Assembly: GCA_002683825.1 (NCBI GenBank)
Contig: NYUD01000038.1
Coordinates: 33,478-97,477 of the forward strand
Direction: 5' to 3'
Source: Planctomycetota bacterium
Lineage (GTDB): Bacteria > Planctomycetota > UBA1135 > GCA-002686595
DNA: 64,000 bases
The notes below the pieces were generated by a model. The model made no database searches. It saw only the letters and a list, made by a program, of their open reading frames with translations, and had not been told where the DNA came from. Position numbers and translations under genes: made by a program. Shown piece by piece: positions 55,774-64,000 of this stretch. How positions within the stretch are numbered: the first letter of the stretch is position 1; every line of letters begins with the position of its first letter.

Positions 55774-55984
55774 GGAGGCGAAGCGTGCCCCGTCGGGGGC
55801 GGGGGCGGTCCTGGGAAAGCGATCTCTTTCTTCGTGGGCGGTTTGAAAAATAAAGGCCGGTCTGGAAGAAAAGGGGGCGAAAGGCGGAGTAGGAACAAAC
55901 TGCCCCCATCACAGACAATCATACCAAGTTGCTTTGACGGATGCCGGTGAGGCTCGGGGGTTCCGGCGGAACTTGCGAGGGTGC

Positions 55985-56013
55985 TTGGTCCTGGAGTCGG
56001 CCGGCGCTACAAT
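55985..56013 (+). promoter_or_regulatory. candidate rpsB promoter
   Basis: TTGGTC (55985-55990) and TACAAT (56008-56013) are 17 bases apart and would give a leader of about 260 bases before the rpsB ATG. The rest of the 507-bp gap (55774-55984) shows no gene. Confidence 0.5.
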
Positions 56014-56155
56014 CCGGCCTGCCCTTGATCGTGCTCCGTCGGTCCGTGCGGGGAGGGGAAATCCCCCGATCCCGTCCCTTCGGCGCAGCGCGGTAGGGGG
56101 TTGCGTGCCTTGCTGGGCGTTTTACAGTGAAAGCTCCGCTCGCCACGGGCGCCAA

Positions 56156-56208
56156 GAATTCGGATCCCAGGACGCCTCACTGGGGGAACTTTTTGAGGAT
56201 CCGAATTC
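56156..56208 (+). promoter_or_regulatory. structured rpsB leader with competing hairpins
   Basis: A perfect 12-bp inverted repeat (GAATTCGGATCC at 56156-56167, its complement at 56197-56208) encloses a smaller hairpin CCCAG (56166-56170) with CTGGG (56180-56184) followed by five T's (56190-56194). The inner hairpin shares two bases with the outer stem, so the two structures exclude each other, as in an attenuator. It lies ~73 bases before rpsB. Confidence 0.5.
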
Positions 56209-56280
56209 GATGGGCTCGGGGTTGGGCGATGGGGTTTTTCTCGTTCCGGTCCTGTGTTTGGACCTCCTTCTCATTCCTCC

Positions 56281-57216
56281 ATGGAACAACTTTCCATCCA
56301 ACAACTGATCGACGCCGGAGTGCACTTCGGATGCCGCGTATCGCGGTGGAATCCGAAGATGGCCCCGTACATCCTCGGGCGTCGAAGCCTGGTCCACGTG
56401 ATCGATCTGCGTCAGACGGTTCGGGGCCTGATCCGCGCGCAGAACTTTCTTTACCACCTCGTCTCCGAGGGTCAGCAGATCCTGTGGGTCGGCACCAAGC
56501 GTCAGATCAAGGGCGTCATCCACGACGCCGGTCAGCGCACCGGCATGCCGACCGTCACCGAACGCTGGATCGGGGGCACGCTGACCAACTTCAGTGTGAT
56601 CCGCAGTCGCTTGCGTCGTCTCGAGGAGCTCGAGTCGATGGAAGAAAGCGGTTCGGTCAGCCAGTACTCGAAGAAGGTCATCGCCTCGTTGCGGCGCGAG
56701 CACCGAAAGATCAGCCGCAACCTCTCCGGTATTCGCGAGATGAGCGGTATTCCCGGCGCGATGGTCGTCGTCGACCCCGGCCGCGAATACAACGCCGTGC
56801 GCGAAGCCAACAAGATGGGGCTCGCCGTCATCGGTCTGCTCGACACCGATTGCAGCACCGATGGTGTGGACATCGTCATCCCGGGTAATGATGACGCCCT
56901 GCGTTCCGTACGCCTTCTGGTGGAATCGCTCGCTCGATCCATCGAGGAAGGCGCCTCGGCCCATCGCGACCGCATGGCCAGCACGGGTGCGGCCGAGCGT
57001 TCGAGCGATGAGGTGTCCGGCGACGAGCCGCGGCCGACCCGCGGGCGCAGCCTGAAGCGTCCGGCCAAGTCGGAGGAGGCTTCACTCGTCGATTCCTTGC
57101 CCGAGGCGGGCACCGGATCAGGAGATCCCGAAGGGAGCCCCGAGGCTGGCGCCACCGAGAACGACGCGACGAAAGAGGGCGAGAAGGACGTAGCCCCCTC
57201 CGTCGTGACGGACTAG
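56281..57216 (+). CDS. rpsB: 30S ribosomal protein S2
   Basis: 311 residues from the ATG at 56281. S2 is a late-assembling small-subunit protein. Signatures: LIDAGVHFGCRVSRWNPKM, ERWIGGTLTNF and DTDCSTDGVDIVIPGNDD. The family core ends at about residue 228; an acidic, low-complexity tail of ~80 residues follows, longer than in most bacteria. The ATG is preceded by CATTCCTCC, with no Shine-Dalgarno. First gene of rpsB-tsf-pyrH-frr. Confidence 0.97.
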   Translation: MEQLSIQQLIDAGVHFGCRVSRWNPKMAPYILGRRSLVHVIDLRQTVRGLIRAQNFLYHLVSEGQQILWVGTKRQIKGVIHDAGQRTGMPTVTERWIGGTLTNFSVIRSRLRRLEELESMEESGSVSQYSKKVIASLRREHRKISRNLSGIREMSGIPGAMVVVDPGREYNAVREANKMGLAVIGLLDTDCSTDGVDIVIPGNDDALRSVRLLVESLARSIEEGASAHRDRMASTGAAERSSDEVSGDEPRPTRGRSLKRPAKSEEASLVDSLPEAGTGSGDPEGSPEAGATENDATKEGEKDVAPSVVTD

Positions 57217-57243
57217 CCCGGAGCTTTTCCAGCAGAACCAGGA

Positions 57244-57262
57244 CCGAAAGAACCCCTTTCGG
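57244..57262 (+). other. hairpin between rpsB and tsf
   Basis: CCGAAAG and CTTTCGG form a perfect 7-bp stem with a 5-base loop in the 116-bp gap. No T-run follows, so it may be a processing or attenuation site in the operon rather than a full terminator. Confidence 0.4.
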
Positions 57263-57332
57263 CGGATCGGGCAAAGGCCTCGCGAAGGGGGGTGTTTGCT
57301 CGGGACGACCGATCTCCAAGAACGATAGAACG

Positions 57333-58932
<1,600 letters not shown>

Positions 58933-58938
58933 AGCGCT

Positions 58939-59499
58939 ATGTCCTATGCAGCGGTCAAGACAGAAGGCCAGGAACGTTTCGACAAGACCCTCTCGCACCT
59001 GAGGGATCAGCTGAAACGTATTCGCACGGGGCGGGCGACCACCGCCCTGGTGGACAATATCCGGGTCGACTACTACGGGACGATGACCCCCGTCAACCAG
59101 CTCGCGTCGGTCTCGATCCCCGAGCCTCGTCAGATCATCATCAAGCCCTTCGATGGATCGATTCTCAAGGAATTATCGAAGGCGGTCATGCAGTCCGACC
59201 TCGGAAGCGCTCCTCAGAGCGACGGCAAGCTCCTTCGCTTGACCTTGCCGCCGCTCTCGGGCGAGCAGCGTCAAAAGTACTCGGCCAAGGTCAAGGACAT
59301 GTGTGAAGAGGCCCGGGTGGCCCTGCGCAACACTCGCCGTGATCTCAACAAGCAGTCCGACGCCATGCAGAAGTCGGGCGAGCTTACCGAGGACGACAAC
59401 AAGAAGCTCCACGGCGATATCCAGACCCTCCTCAAGGACTTCGAAGGGCAAATCGACGAGACCTTGAAGCACAAGGTTTCCGAGATCGAAGAGGTCTAG
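58939..59499 (+). CDS. frr: ribosome recycling factor
   Basis: 186 residues. RRF splits the post-termination ribosome with EF-G. The tRNA-like coiled-coil domain shows LRDQLKRIRTGRATTALV, VDYYG, PLNQLA-type (PVNQLASVSIPEPR) and the C-terminal helix DDNKKLHGDIQTLLKDF. It ends the rpsB-tsf-pyrH-frr cluster; uppS-cdsA, frequent next neighbours elsewhere, are absent and tRNA-Lys follows instead. Confidence 0.97.
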   Translation: MSYAAVKTEGQERFDKTLSHLRDQLKRIRTGRATTALVDNIRVDYYGTMTPVNQLASVSIPEPRQIIIKPFDGSILKELSKAVMQSDLGSAPQSDGKLLRLTLPPLSGEQRQKYSAKVKDMCEEARVALRNTRRDLNKQSDAMQKSGELTEDDNKKLHGDIQTLLKDFEGQIDETLKHKVSEIEEV

Positions 59500-59510
59500 G
59501 CCTACAGGAA

Positions 59511-59540
59511 GTTTCACCGGCGGCGAGGATCCGCTATATT
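59511..59540 (+). promoter_or_regulatory. candidate promoter for tRNA-Lys
   Basis: TATATT (59535-59540) is a good -10; the -35 region (GTTTCA, 59511-59516) is poor. It begins just after the frr stop. A CCTGCC/GGCAGG hairpin (59547-59564) then lies in the tRNA 5' leader. Confidence 0.4.
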
Positions 59541-59578
59541 TCGCCTCCTGCCCGGGACGGCAGGCAACGACCCAGGAA

Positions 59579-59654
59579 GGGCGCATAGCTCAGTAGGTAG
59601 AGCAACTGGCTTTTAACCAGTAGGTCCCAGGTTCGATCCCTGGTGCGCTCACCA
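59579..59654 (+). tRNA. tRNA-Lys (anticodon TTT)
   Basis: A complete cloverleaf of 76 bases including the encoded CCA. Acceptor GGGCGCA pairs with TGCGCTC (one G-T pair); D-arm GCTC..GAGC; anticodon arm ACTGG-CTTTTAA-CCAGT with anticodon TTT; T-arm CCAGG-TTCGATC-CCTGG. It lies between frr and the convergent pepP. Confidence 0.98.
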
Positions 59655-59680
59655 CTCCAGCGAAGGAATGGTGAGTTCGA

Positions 59681-61033
59681 CTAGGTCGCCTCGTTCGCGG
59701 CTTTTCGCTCGCCTGCTTTCATCCCCGGCGGCTTTCCCTGGCAGATGGCTTCCACCTCGTCGACCTCCTTCGGAATGGCCGCGCTCAGGATTTCGTGACC
59801 CCCGGCCGTCACCAGGATGTCGTCCTCGATGCGCACTCCGATGCCGCGCCACCTCGCCTCGACGGTCGAATCGTCAGCGGCGATGTAGAGGCCGGGCTCG
59901 ACCGTCGCCACCATGCCCGGTTCGAACTTGCGGTCGGTTCCAGCGTGGTAGTAGGAGCCGCATTCGTGCACGTCGAGGCCCAGCCAGTGTCCGGTCTTGT
60001 GCATGTAGAAGCGATAATAGTCCTCGCTCTGAAGCTCCTTCTCCAGGGGCCCGGCCAACAGCCCTAGCTCGATCAGTCCGAGCACCAGGATCTCGACCGC
60101 GCAATCGTGAATCTGGACGAACGTGTTTCCGGGTCGGACCAGCTCGATGGCCTCCTTCTGTGCCCGCAGGACGAGTTCGTAGATCGCCTTCTGTTCCGGC
60201 GAAAAGCGACCTGACACGGGGATCGTGCGCGTGACATCGGTGGCGTAGAAGTTCCACTCGCAGCCCGAGTCGATCAGAAGCAACTCACCGTCGACCAGCG
60301 CCTTGTCGTTCTCGATGTAGTGCAGGATGCAGGCATTCTCGCCGCCCGCGACGATGTTGTTGTAGGCCGCACCCGTACTGCCGTTGCGTCGGAAGGTGTA
60401 ATCCAGAAGTGCGTCGATCTCCGACTCGTTTCTGCCGGGCTCCACCGCCTGCATGGCGGCGATGTGCGCCTCGGCGCTGATCCAGGAAGCCCGGCGCATT
60501 TCGGCGACCTCCGCCTCATCCTTGACGAGTCGCAGCTCGTGCAAGGAAGCCTCCGGGTCGAGCCATTCCGTCGGCGTGAGCTTGCCGGACTTTCTATGGG
60601 CCTGCTGCAGCTCGCTCACCATCTCCGTCAGGAGCCGATCCCGGTCCGGATCATTCCCCATGCGATGCACGATGCGCTGGTGACCGACCAGGAGCTCGGG
60701 CAGCCGGTCCCAGAACTCACCGATGGCATGGGCTGCGTCGACCCCCAGTTCTTTACAGGCGCGCTCGACGCCGAGCCGGCGTCCGGTCCAGGACTCCGCC
60801 TTCGCATCGCGCTCGCGCAGGAACAGGACGGCCTTCTGTTCGGCGGCTTCGGGCAACAGGACGAGGATCGAGTCGGGTTCGCGGAAGCCCGTCAGGTAGT
60901 AGAAGTCGCTGATGGGTCGGAAGCGGTATTCGCAATCGGCGTTGCGTGTTTTCAGGCCGCCCGAAGGGACGATGCAGGCGGCTTCTTGCGACCGAAGAAG
61001 TTCGAGCAACCTTCGGCGGTGTTCGCGAAACAT
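59681..61033 (-). CDS. pepP: Xaa-Pro aminopeptidase (M24B)
   Basis: 450 residues, ATG at 61033. It removes the first residue from peptides with Pro in second place. N-terminal creatinase-like domain (~1-165), then the pita-bread catalytic domain with five metal ligands in order: two Asp in LLIDSGCEWNFYATDVTRT region, His in HKTGHWLGLDVHE, Glu in VEPGLY and Glu in RIEDDI. No signal peptide, so cytoplasmic. It follows a secreted-protein gene by 33 bases and probably shares its transcript. Confidence 0.95.
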   Translation of the reverse strand: MFREHRRRLLELLRSQEAACIVPSGGLKTRNADCEYRFRPISDFYYLTGFREPDSILVLLPEAAEQKAVLFLRERDAKAESWTGRRLGVERACKELGVDAAHAIGEFWDRLPELLVGHQRIVHRMGNDPDRDRLLTEMVSELQQAHRKSGKLTPTEWLDPEASLHELRLVKDEAEVAEMRRASWISAEAHIAAMQAVEPGRNESEIDALLDYTFRRNGSTGAAYNNIVAGGENACILHYIENDKALVDGELLLIDSGCEWNFYATDVTRTIPVSGRFSPEQKAIYELVLRAQKEAIELVRPGNTFVQIHDCAVEILVLGLIELGLLAGPLEKELQSEDYYRFYMHKTGHWLGLDVHECGSYYHAGTDRKFEPGMVATVEPGLYIAADDSTVEARWRGIGVRIEDDILVTAGGHEILSAAIPKEVDEVEAICQGKPPGMKAGERKAANEAT

Positions 61034-61066
61034 ACGTTCAACCTACCAGATATTCCGGCGCCGTAG

Positions 61067-62170
61067 TTACCTCGCCAGCGCCCAACCCTCTGCGAGGGAG
61101 ATCATCGATCGGAACTTGTGCTCGAAGGCGATCCGGTCCTCACCGTTCCCCAACCGCAATTGAATCGGTTCGAAGAATGCGGCTTCCCCGACCTTCGCTC
61201 TTCGCAGGAGCGTGCAGGGGCGATGAAAGAGCTCTTCGAGGGCTTCGCAGAACCGTGCGAGGCGCGGATCCTCCACACCCCCATGCACGATCGTGAGCGG
61301 TGCGTGCAAGCCCGAGAGGTCCCGGGGACGAGGCGCGGGCCAGCGCTCCTCGCGCGGGCGGAAGCGACCCCACACCGCAAAGGTGCGCCCGTCCTCGCTG
61401 GAATCCAGACGAATCGTGACCGGCGCCAGGGGGTCTTCGACACGCTCCCAGTCCGCGTAGAGCAGCGCGATCGTCACGCCCGGCGGGACGGGAGGCAAGA
61501 GGCGCAGCTCGACGGGGGCACCCTCCAGGTGGGTCAGATCGACCTGGACCCCGTCCGCTTCGATCACGACCTGCAAGCGGATGGATGCCTCGGCGATGCG
61601 CACGTTCTGGATGGAGGCGGGGCGACCGACCAGAGCTCCAAGGCCTGCTGTGTGCCCGGGTTTTCCCGGAGGTAGGGCCGGTTGGAGAAGGACCCCCTTC
61701 GGGAGCGTGTCGCGGCCCAGATCGGCCGGGCTGACTCCCGGCAGAAACAGGGGCAGCAGGGCGAGCTTCGCGGCGGGATCGTCCACGGCCGTCAGGTGTT
61801 CCCAGGCGTCGCCATCGCGCTTCTGAAGTCGCGCCAGTCTCGCCAGCTGGGCGCGGCGGATCGGGTCGTTCCCACGCGCCTCCGCACGGACGAGCTCGAC
61901 CCAGCGGCGCCAGGGAGGCTCTTCGTTCCAGGGGTGAGCTTCCCCGGCCCCACGCGAAACCTCCGTGGCCCATCTCGGCCAGGCTTCCGTACTCCCGTGG
62001 GGCTGCTCCGGAGCCCCTCCGATCTTCTCAAAGGCCTCGGCCACGGGGCCCGGCGGGAGCGTGAGGCGACCCCCCAGGAGCTCCACCTGGGCGCCGGCGG
62101 CGCTCCGTGCGCTCAAGAGGGCGACCAGAATCCAGGGAGACGGGCCCAGCAGTCGCGGCAGGTCGATCAT
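61067..62170 (-). CDS. secreted protein of unknown function
   Basis: 367 residues, ATG at 62170. A signal peptide is likely (LGPSPWILVALLSARSAAGAQ). The N-terminal half is Trp- and Arg-rich with helical repeats (RRAQLARLARLQKRDGDAW); the C-terminal half is beta-rich and includes a VTIALLYADWERVEDP stretch. No family recognised. It is divergent from the Trm112-like gene and upstream of pepP. Confidence 0.72.
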   Translation of the reverse strand: MIDLPRLLGPSPWILVALLSARSAAGAQVELLGGRLTLPPGPVAEAFEKIGGAPEQPHGSTEAWPRWATEVSRGAGEAHPWNEEPPWRRWVELVRAEARGNDPIRRAQLARLARLQKRDGDAWEHLTAVDDPAAKLALLPLFLPGVSPADLGRDTLPKGVLLQPALPPGKPGHTAGLGALVGRPASIQNVRIAEASIRLQVVIEADGVQVDLTHLEGAPVELRLLPPVPPGVTIALLYADWERVEDPLAPVTIRLDSSEDGRTFAVWGRFRPREERWPAPRPRDLSGLHAPLTIVHGGVEDPRLARFCEALEELFHRPCTLLRRAKVGEAAFFEPIQLRLGNGEDRIAFEHKFRSMISLAEGWALAR

Positions 62171-62278
62171 GTGGGGGAGAGCTTAGCCCACCGCCGGCCG
62201 AGACCAACACTTTGGGCGGGACCTCGGCGAGCTACACTGGCGGGCGCTTCGACCCCGAGACCCTCCGTGGAGACGCGC

Positions 62279-62530
62279 GTGATCGACAAGGAACTGCTCG
62301 CCATCCTAGCCTGCCCGGATACCCGCCAGCCCCTCGCTCTGGCCGGGAGCGACGTGATCGAACGTATCAACGCCGCCATCAGCGCGGGAACGCAGAAGAA
62401 CGTGGGCGGTGCGCTCGTCGACACGGCGCTGGAAGCCGGGCTCGTGCGCGAGGACGGCGCTCGGGTCTACCCGATTCGAGACGGCATTCCCGTGCTCTTG
62501 AGCGAAGAAGGCCTCCCCGTTTCGAGCTGA
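62279..62530 (+). CDS. Trm112-like (UPF0434) small protein
   Basis: 83 residues from a GTG at 62279. The start IDKELLAILACPDTRQPL and the end VYPIRDGIPVLL are those of the Trm112/YcaR family, which activates methyltransferases or has unknown roles in bacteria. The family zinc site usually begins CPxC; here the second Cys is Thr, and no Cys occurs later, so zinc is probably not bound. A ~25-residue insertion separates the two conserved ends. It lies 17 bases before eboE. Confidence 0.85.
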   Translation: MIDKELLAILACPDTRQPLALAGSDVIERINAAISAGTQKNVGGALVDTALEAGLVREDGARVYPIRDGIPVLLSEEGLPVSS

Positions 62531-62547
62531 GACGGCCCCTTCTTTCC

Positions 62548-63837
62548 ATGCGCTTCGAACATCCCGAGCATCCCGGACGCGCGGTGCGCCTGGCGTACTG
62601 TTCCAATCTGCATCCCGCCGAGGACCTCGACGGTTTCCTGGAGGGGCTGCGCACGATCACCCTGCCCCTGCGCGAACGGCTGGCCGTCGGGGGCAGCTTC
62701 GGTGTGGGGCCCTGGTTGCCCGCCGCCCTTGCGATGGAGTTGACCGCCGACGAGGGGTCGCCCGATCTGAGCCGCTTCGTCGAGTTCTTTGCCGAGAACG
62801 AGCTGAATCCCTTCACCTTCAACGCCTTTCCCTTCGGGGGCTTTCACCTGCCGGGTCTGAAGGAGGGCGTCTTTCGTCCCACCTGGGCCGAGCCCGAGCG
62901 CCTGGCCTTCACGATCTCGGTCGCGCAAATCGCCCGGTGTTTGCGCGAGGCGTGCGGTGGTGACGGGCCTTGTGGCCACCTCTCGATCAGCACCCACTGC
63001 GGAGGCTTCGGCGCGACGGTGCGCGAAGAACACCGGGAGAAGATCTACGAGAACTTCGCCCTGCTCGCGTTGAACCTCTCCAGGCTGGAAGAGGAAACCG
63101 GCGATCGCATCGTCTGTGCCCTGGAGCCGGAACCCCGCTCCGTCGCGAACGACACGGGGGCCCTGAGGGCGATCCACGAAGGCATCCTCGCCGTTGCGCC
63201 CGAGGTGATCGGCGGCGGCCGGTCCCGTCGGCCCGGCTCCCCCGAGGACGTCGTGCGTCGGCACATCGGCACTTGCCTCGACGCGTGCCACGCGGCCGTC
63301 GAGTTCGAGCCGCCGCAGGCCGCCTTCCTCGGAGCCACCAGAGCAGGGCTGCCCCTGGGCAAGCTCCAGTTCTCCAGCGCCCTGGCCCTCGCAAGGCCTG
63401 ACGAGAACGTCCTGGCGCGGGAGCGTTTCTTCGCCCTCGACGAGGAGGTCTACCTCCACCAGGTCACCGGCCGGCGCGGTGAAGAGTACGCCCGGGCCGA
63501 CGATCTGGATCGGCTGGCGGAGGCCTTTGCCGCGGGCGATCCCGACTGGCGTGCTTGCGACGAGTGGCGCTGCCACTTCCACGTTCCGGTCGATCTCGAC
63601 CTCGGTGAGGCCCAGGGCCTGCGCACGACGCAGCCCGAAGCCGACGCCACGCTGCGGGCCGCCCTGGACGCCCCGGATCGCTGGGGCTGCATGGAACTGC
63701 ACCTCGAGATCGAGACCTATACCTGGAACGTTCTCGACCCGACGCTGCGCGGTTCGGGCTCGCTCCTGGAAGGTCTGGAGCGCGAGTATCGCCATGTCCT
63801 GGATCTCCTCGATGCGAACGGCTGGAAGCTCACCTGA
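62548..63837 (+). CDS. eboE: metabolite traffic protein EboE-like
   Basis: 429 residues from the ATG at 62548. EboE is a TIM-barrel protein of the ebo clusters, linked in cyanobacteria to moving a metabolite precursor to the periplasm. Seen: AYCSNLHPAEDLDGFL, NPFTFNAFPFGGFH, LSISTHCGGFG, CALEPEPRS and the C-terminal CHFHVPVDLD. Barrel-type metal-binding His/Glu residues are visible. The other ebo genes are not within the window; a Trm112-like gene precedes it. Assignment rests on remembered family sequence. Confidence 0.82.
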   Translation: MRFEHPEHPGRAVRLAYCSNLHPAEDLDGFLEGLRTITLPLRERLAVGGSFGVGPWLPAALAMELTADEGSPDLSRFVEFFAENELNPFTFNAFPFGGFHLPGLKEGVFRPTWAEPERLAFTISVAQIARCLREACGGDGPCGHLSISTHCGGFGATVREEHREKIYENFALLALNLSRLEEETGDRIVCALEPEPRSVANDTGALRAIHEGILAVAPEVIGGGRSRRPGSPEDVVRRHIGTCLDACHAAVEFEPPQAAFLGATRAGLPLGKLQFSSALALARPDENVLARERFFALDEEVYLHQVTGRRGEEYARADDLDRLAEAFAAGDPDWRACDEWRCHFHVPVDLDLGEAQGLRTTQPEADATLRAALDAPDRWGCMELHLEIETYTWNVLDPTLRGSGSLLEGLEREYRHVLDLLDANGWKLT

Positions 63838-63848
63838 GGAGCTTCCAG
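63822..63848 (+). terminator. hairpin over the eboE stop codon
   Basis: CTGGAAGCTC (63822-63831) and GAGCTTCCAG (63839-63848) make a perfect 10-bp stem with a 7-base loop spanning the stop. There is no T-run, so it may be a terminator of the U-less type. Confidence 0.5.
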
Positions 63849-63875
63849 ACCCCGTGGGATTTCCCCGAACCCGCG

Positions 63876-63904
63876 TTGACACCCCCCGACCCCCTCAGTA
63901 ACGT
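63876..63904 (+). promoter_or_regulatory. promoter for tRNA-Glu
   Basis: A perfect -35 TTGACA (63876-63881) and a -10 TAACGT (63899-63904) are exactly 17 bases apart, about 38 bases before the tRNA. Confidence 0.65.
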
Positions 63905-63941
63905 TCGCCCCCCTCGGCGCCGACCTGGTGGCGCACCGAGT

Positions 63942-64000
63942 GGCCCCCTCGTCTAGTCAGGCCTAGGACACCAGGTTTTCATCCTGGCGACAGGGGTTCA
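63942..64000 (+). tRNA. tRNA-Glu (anticodon TTC), 3' end cut by window
   Basis: The 5' 59 bases of a tRNA: acceptor strand GGCCCCC, the tRNA-Glu D-arm GTCTAG..CCTAGGAC, anticodon arm CCAGG-TTTTCAT-CCTGG with anticodon TTC, and the start of the T-arm (CAGGGGTTCA). The rest lies beyond the window. Confidence 0.95.

Overview
This is a high-GC bacterial chromosome segment with tightly packed genes. Many have GTG or TTG starts, and many neighbours overlap by 4 bases (ATGA/GTGA/TTGA). No phage, insertion sequence, CRISPR or rRNA is visible. The mix of genes is most like Planctomycetota: secreted FG-GAP/UnbV protein, twin-arginine Gfo/Idh/MocA lipoprotein, a propeller fused to a di-haem cytochrome c, very large Ig/beta-propeller lipoproteins, GatCAB, UbiE/UbiX/UbiA-type menaquinone genes, EboE. 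This assignment is an inference from gene content, not from a phylogenetic marker, and other deep-branching Gram-negative phyla remain possible.

Layout. 1-2.3 kb: the 3' end of guaA, a small lipoprotein gene, then a decayed second copy of the guaA 3' end. 2.3-11.1 kb: secreted proteins (propeller/di-haem cytochrome; FG-GAP/UnbV protein with an in-frame TGA; Cys-periodic secreted protein on the minus strand; Gfo/Idh/MocA lipoprotein). 11-15 kb: gatC-gatA-gatB plus a small membrane protein (minus). 15-22.3 kb: membrane protein, comF-larC, an aminotransferase, an SH3-like secreted protein, a 51-residue Cys protein, then ruvB-tgt (minus). 22.7-29.1 kb: two tandem paralogous lipoproteins of more than 1,000 residues. 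29.2-37.1 kb: ubiE, CPBP protease, ubiX, ubiA, holA, mutL, miaA, with one secreted protein on the other strand. 37.1-44.9 kb: lipoprotein (minus), hisS, nadD, a MraY/WecA-type transferase, a metallophosphoesterase, yidC, mnmE. 45-54.7 kb: nrdR with a candidate NrdR box, an ATP-cone/NrdD-like protein, smc, and two secreted M14-like proteins that lack the zinc motif. 54.8-59.7 kb: a diguanylate cyclase (minus), then the rpsB-tsf-pyrH-frr cluster with an unusual structured leader, and tRNA-Lys. 59.7-64 kb: pepP and a secreted protein (minus), a Trm112-like protein, an orphan eboE, and the start of tRNA-Glu.

How the genes fit together. Most of the window is housekeeping: translation (rpsB, tsf, frr, hisS, gatCAB, tRNAs), tRNA modification (tgt, miaA, mnmE), DNA replication and repair (holA, mutL, ruvB, smc), dNTP control (nrdR), nucleotide and NAD synthesis (guaA, pyrH, nadD), membrane insertion (yidC) and quinone synthesis. 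Between these lie secreted or lipid-anchored proteins that seem lineage-specific and hold most of the novelty.
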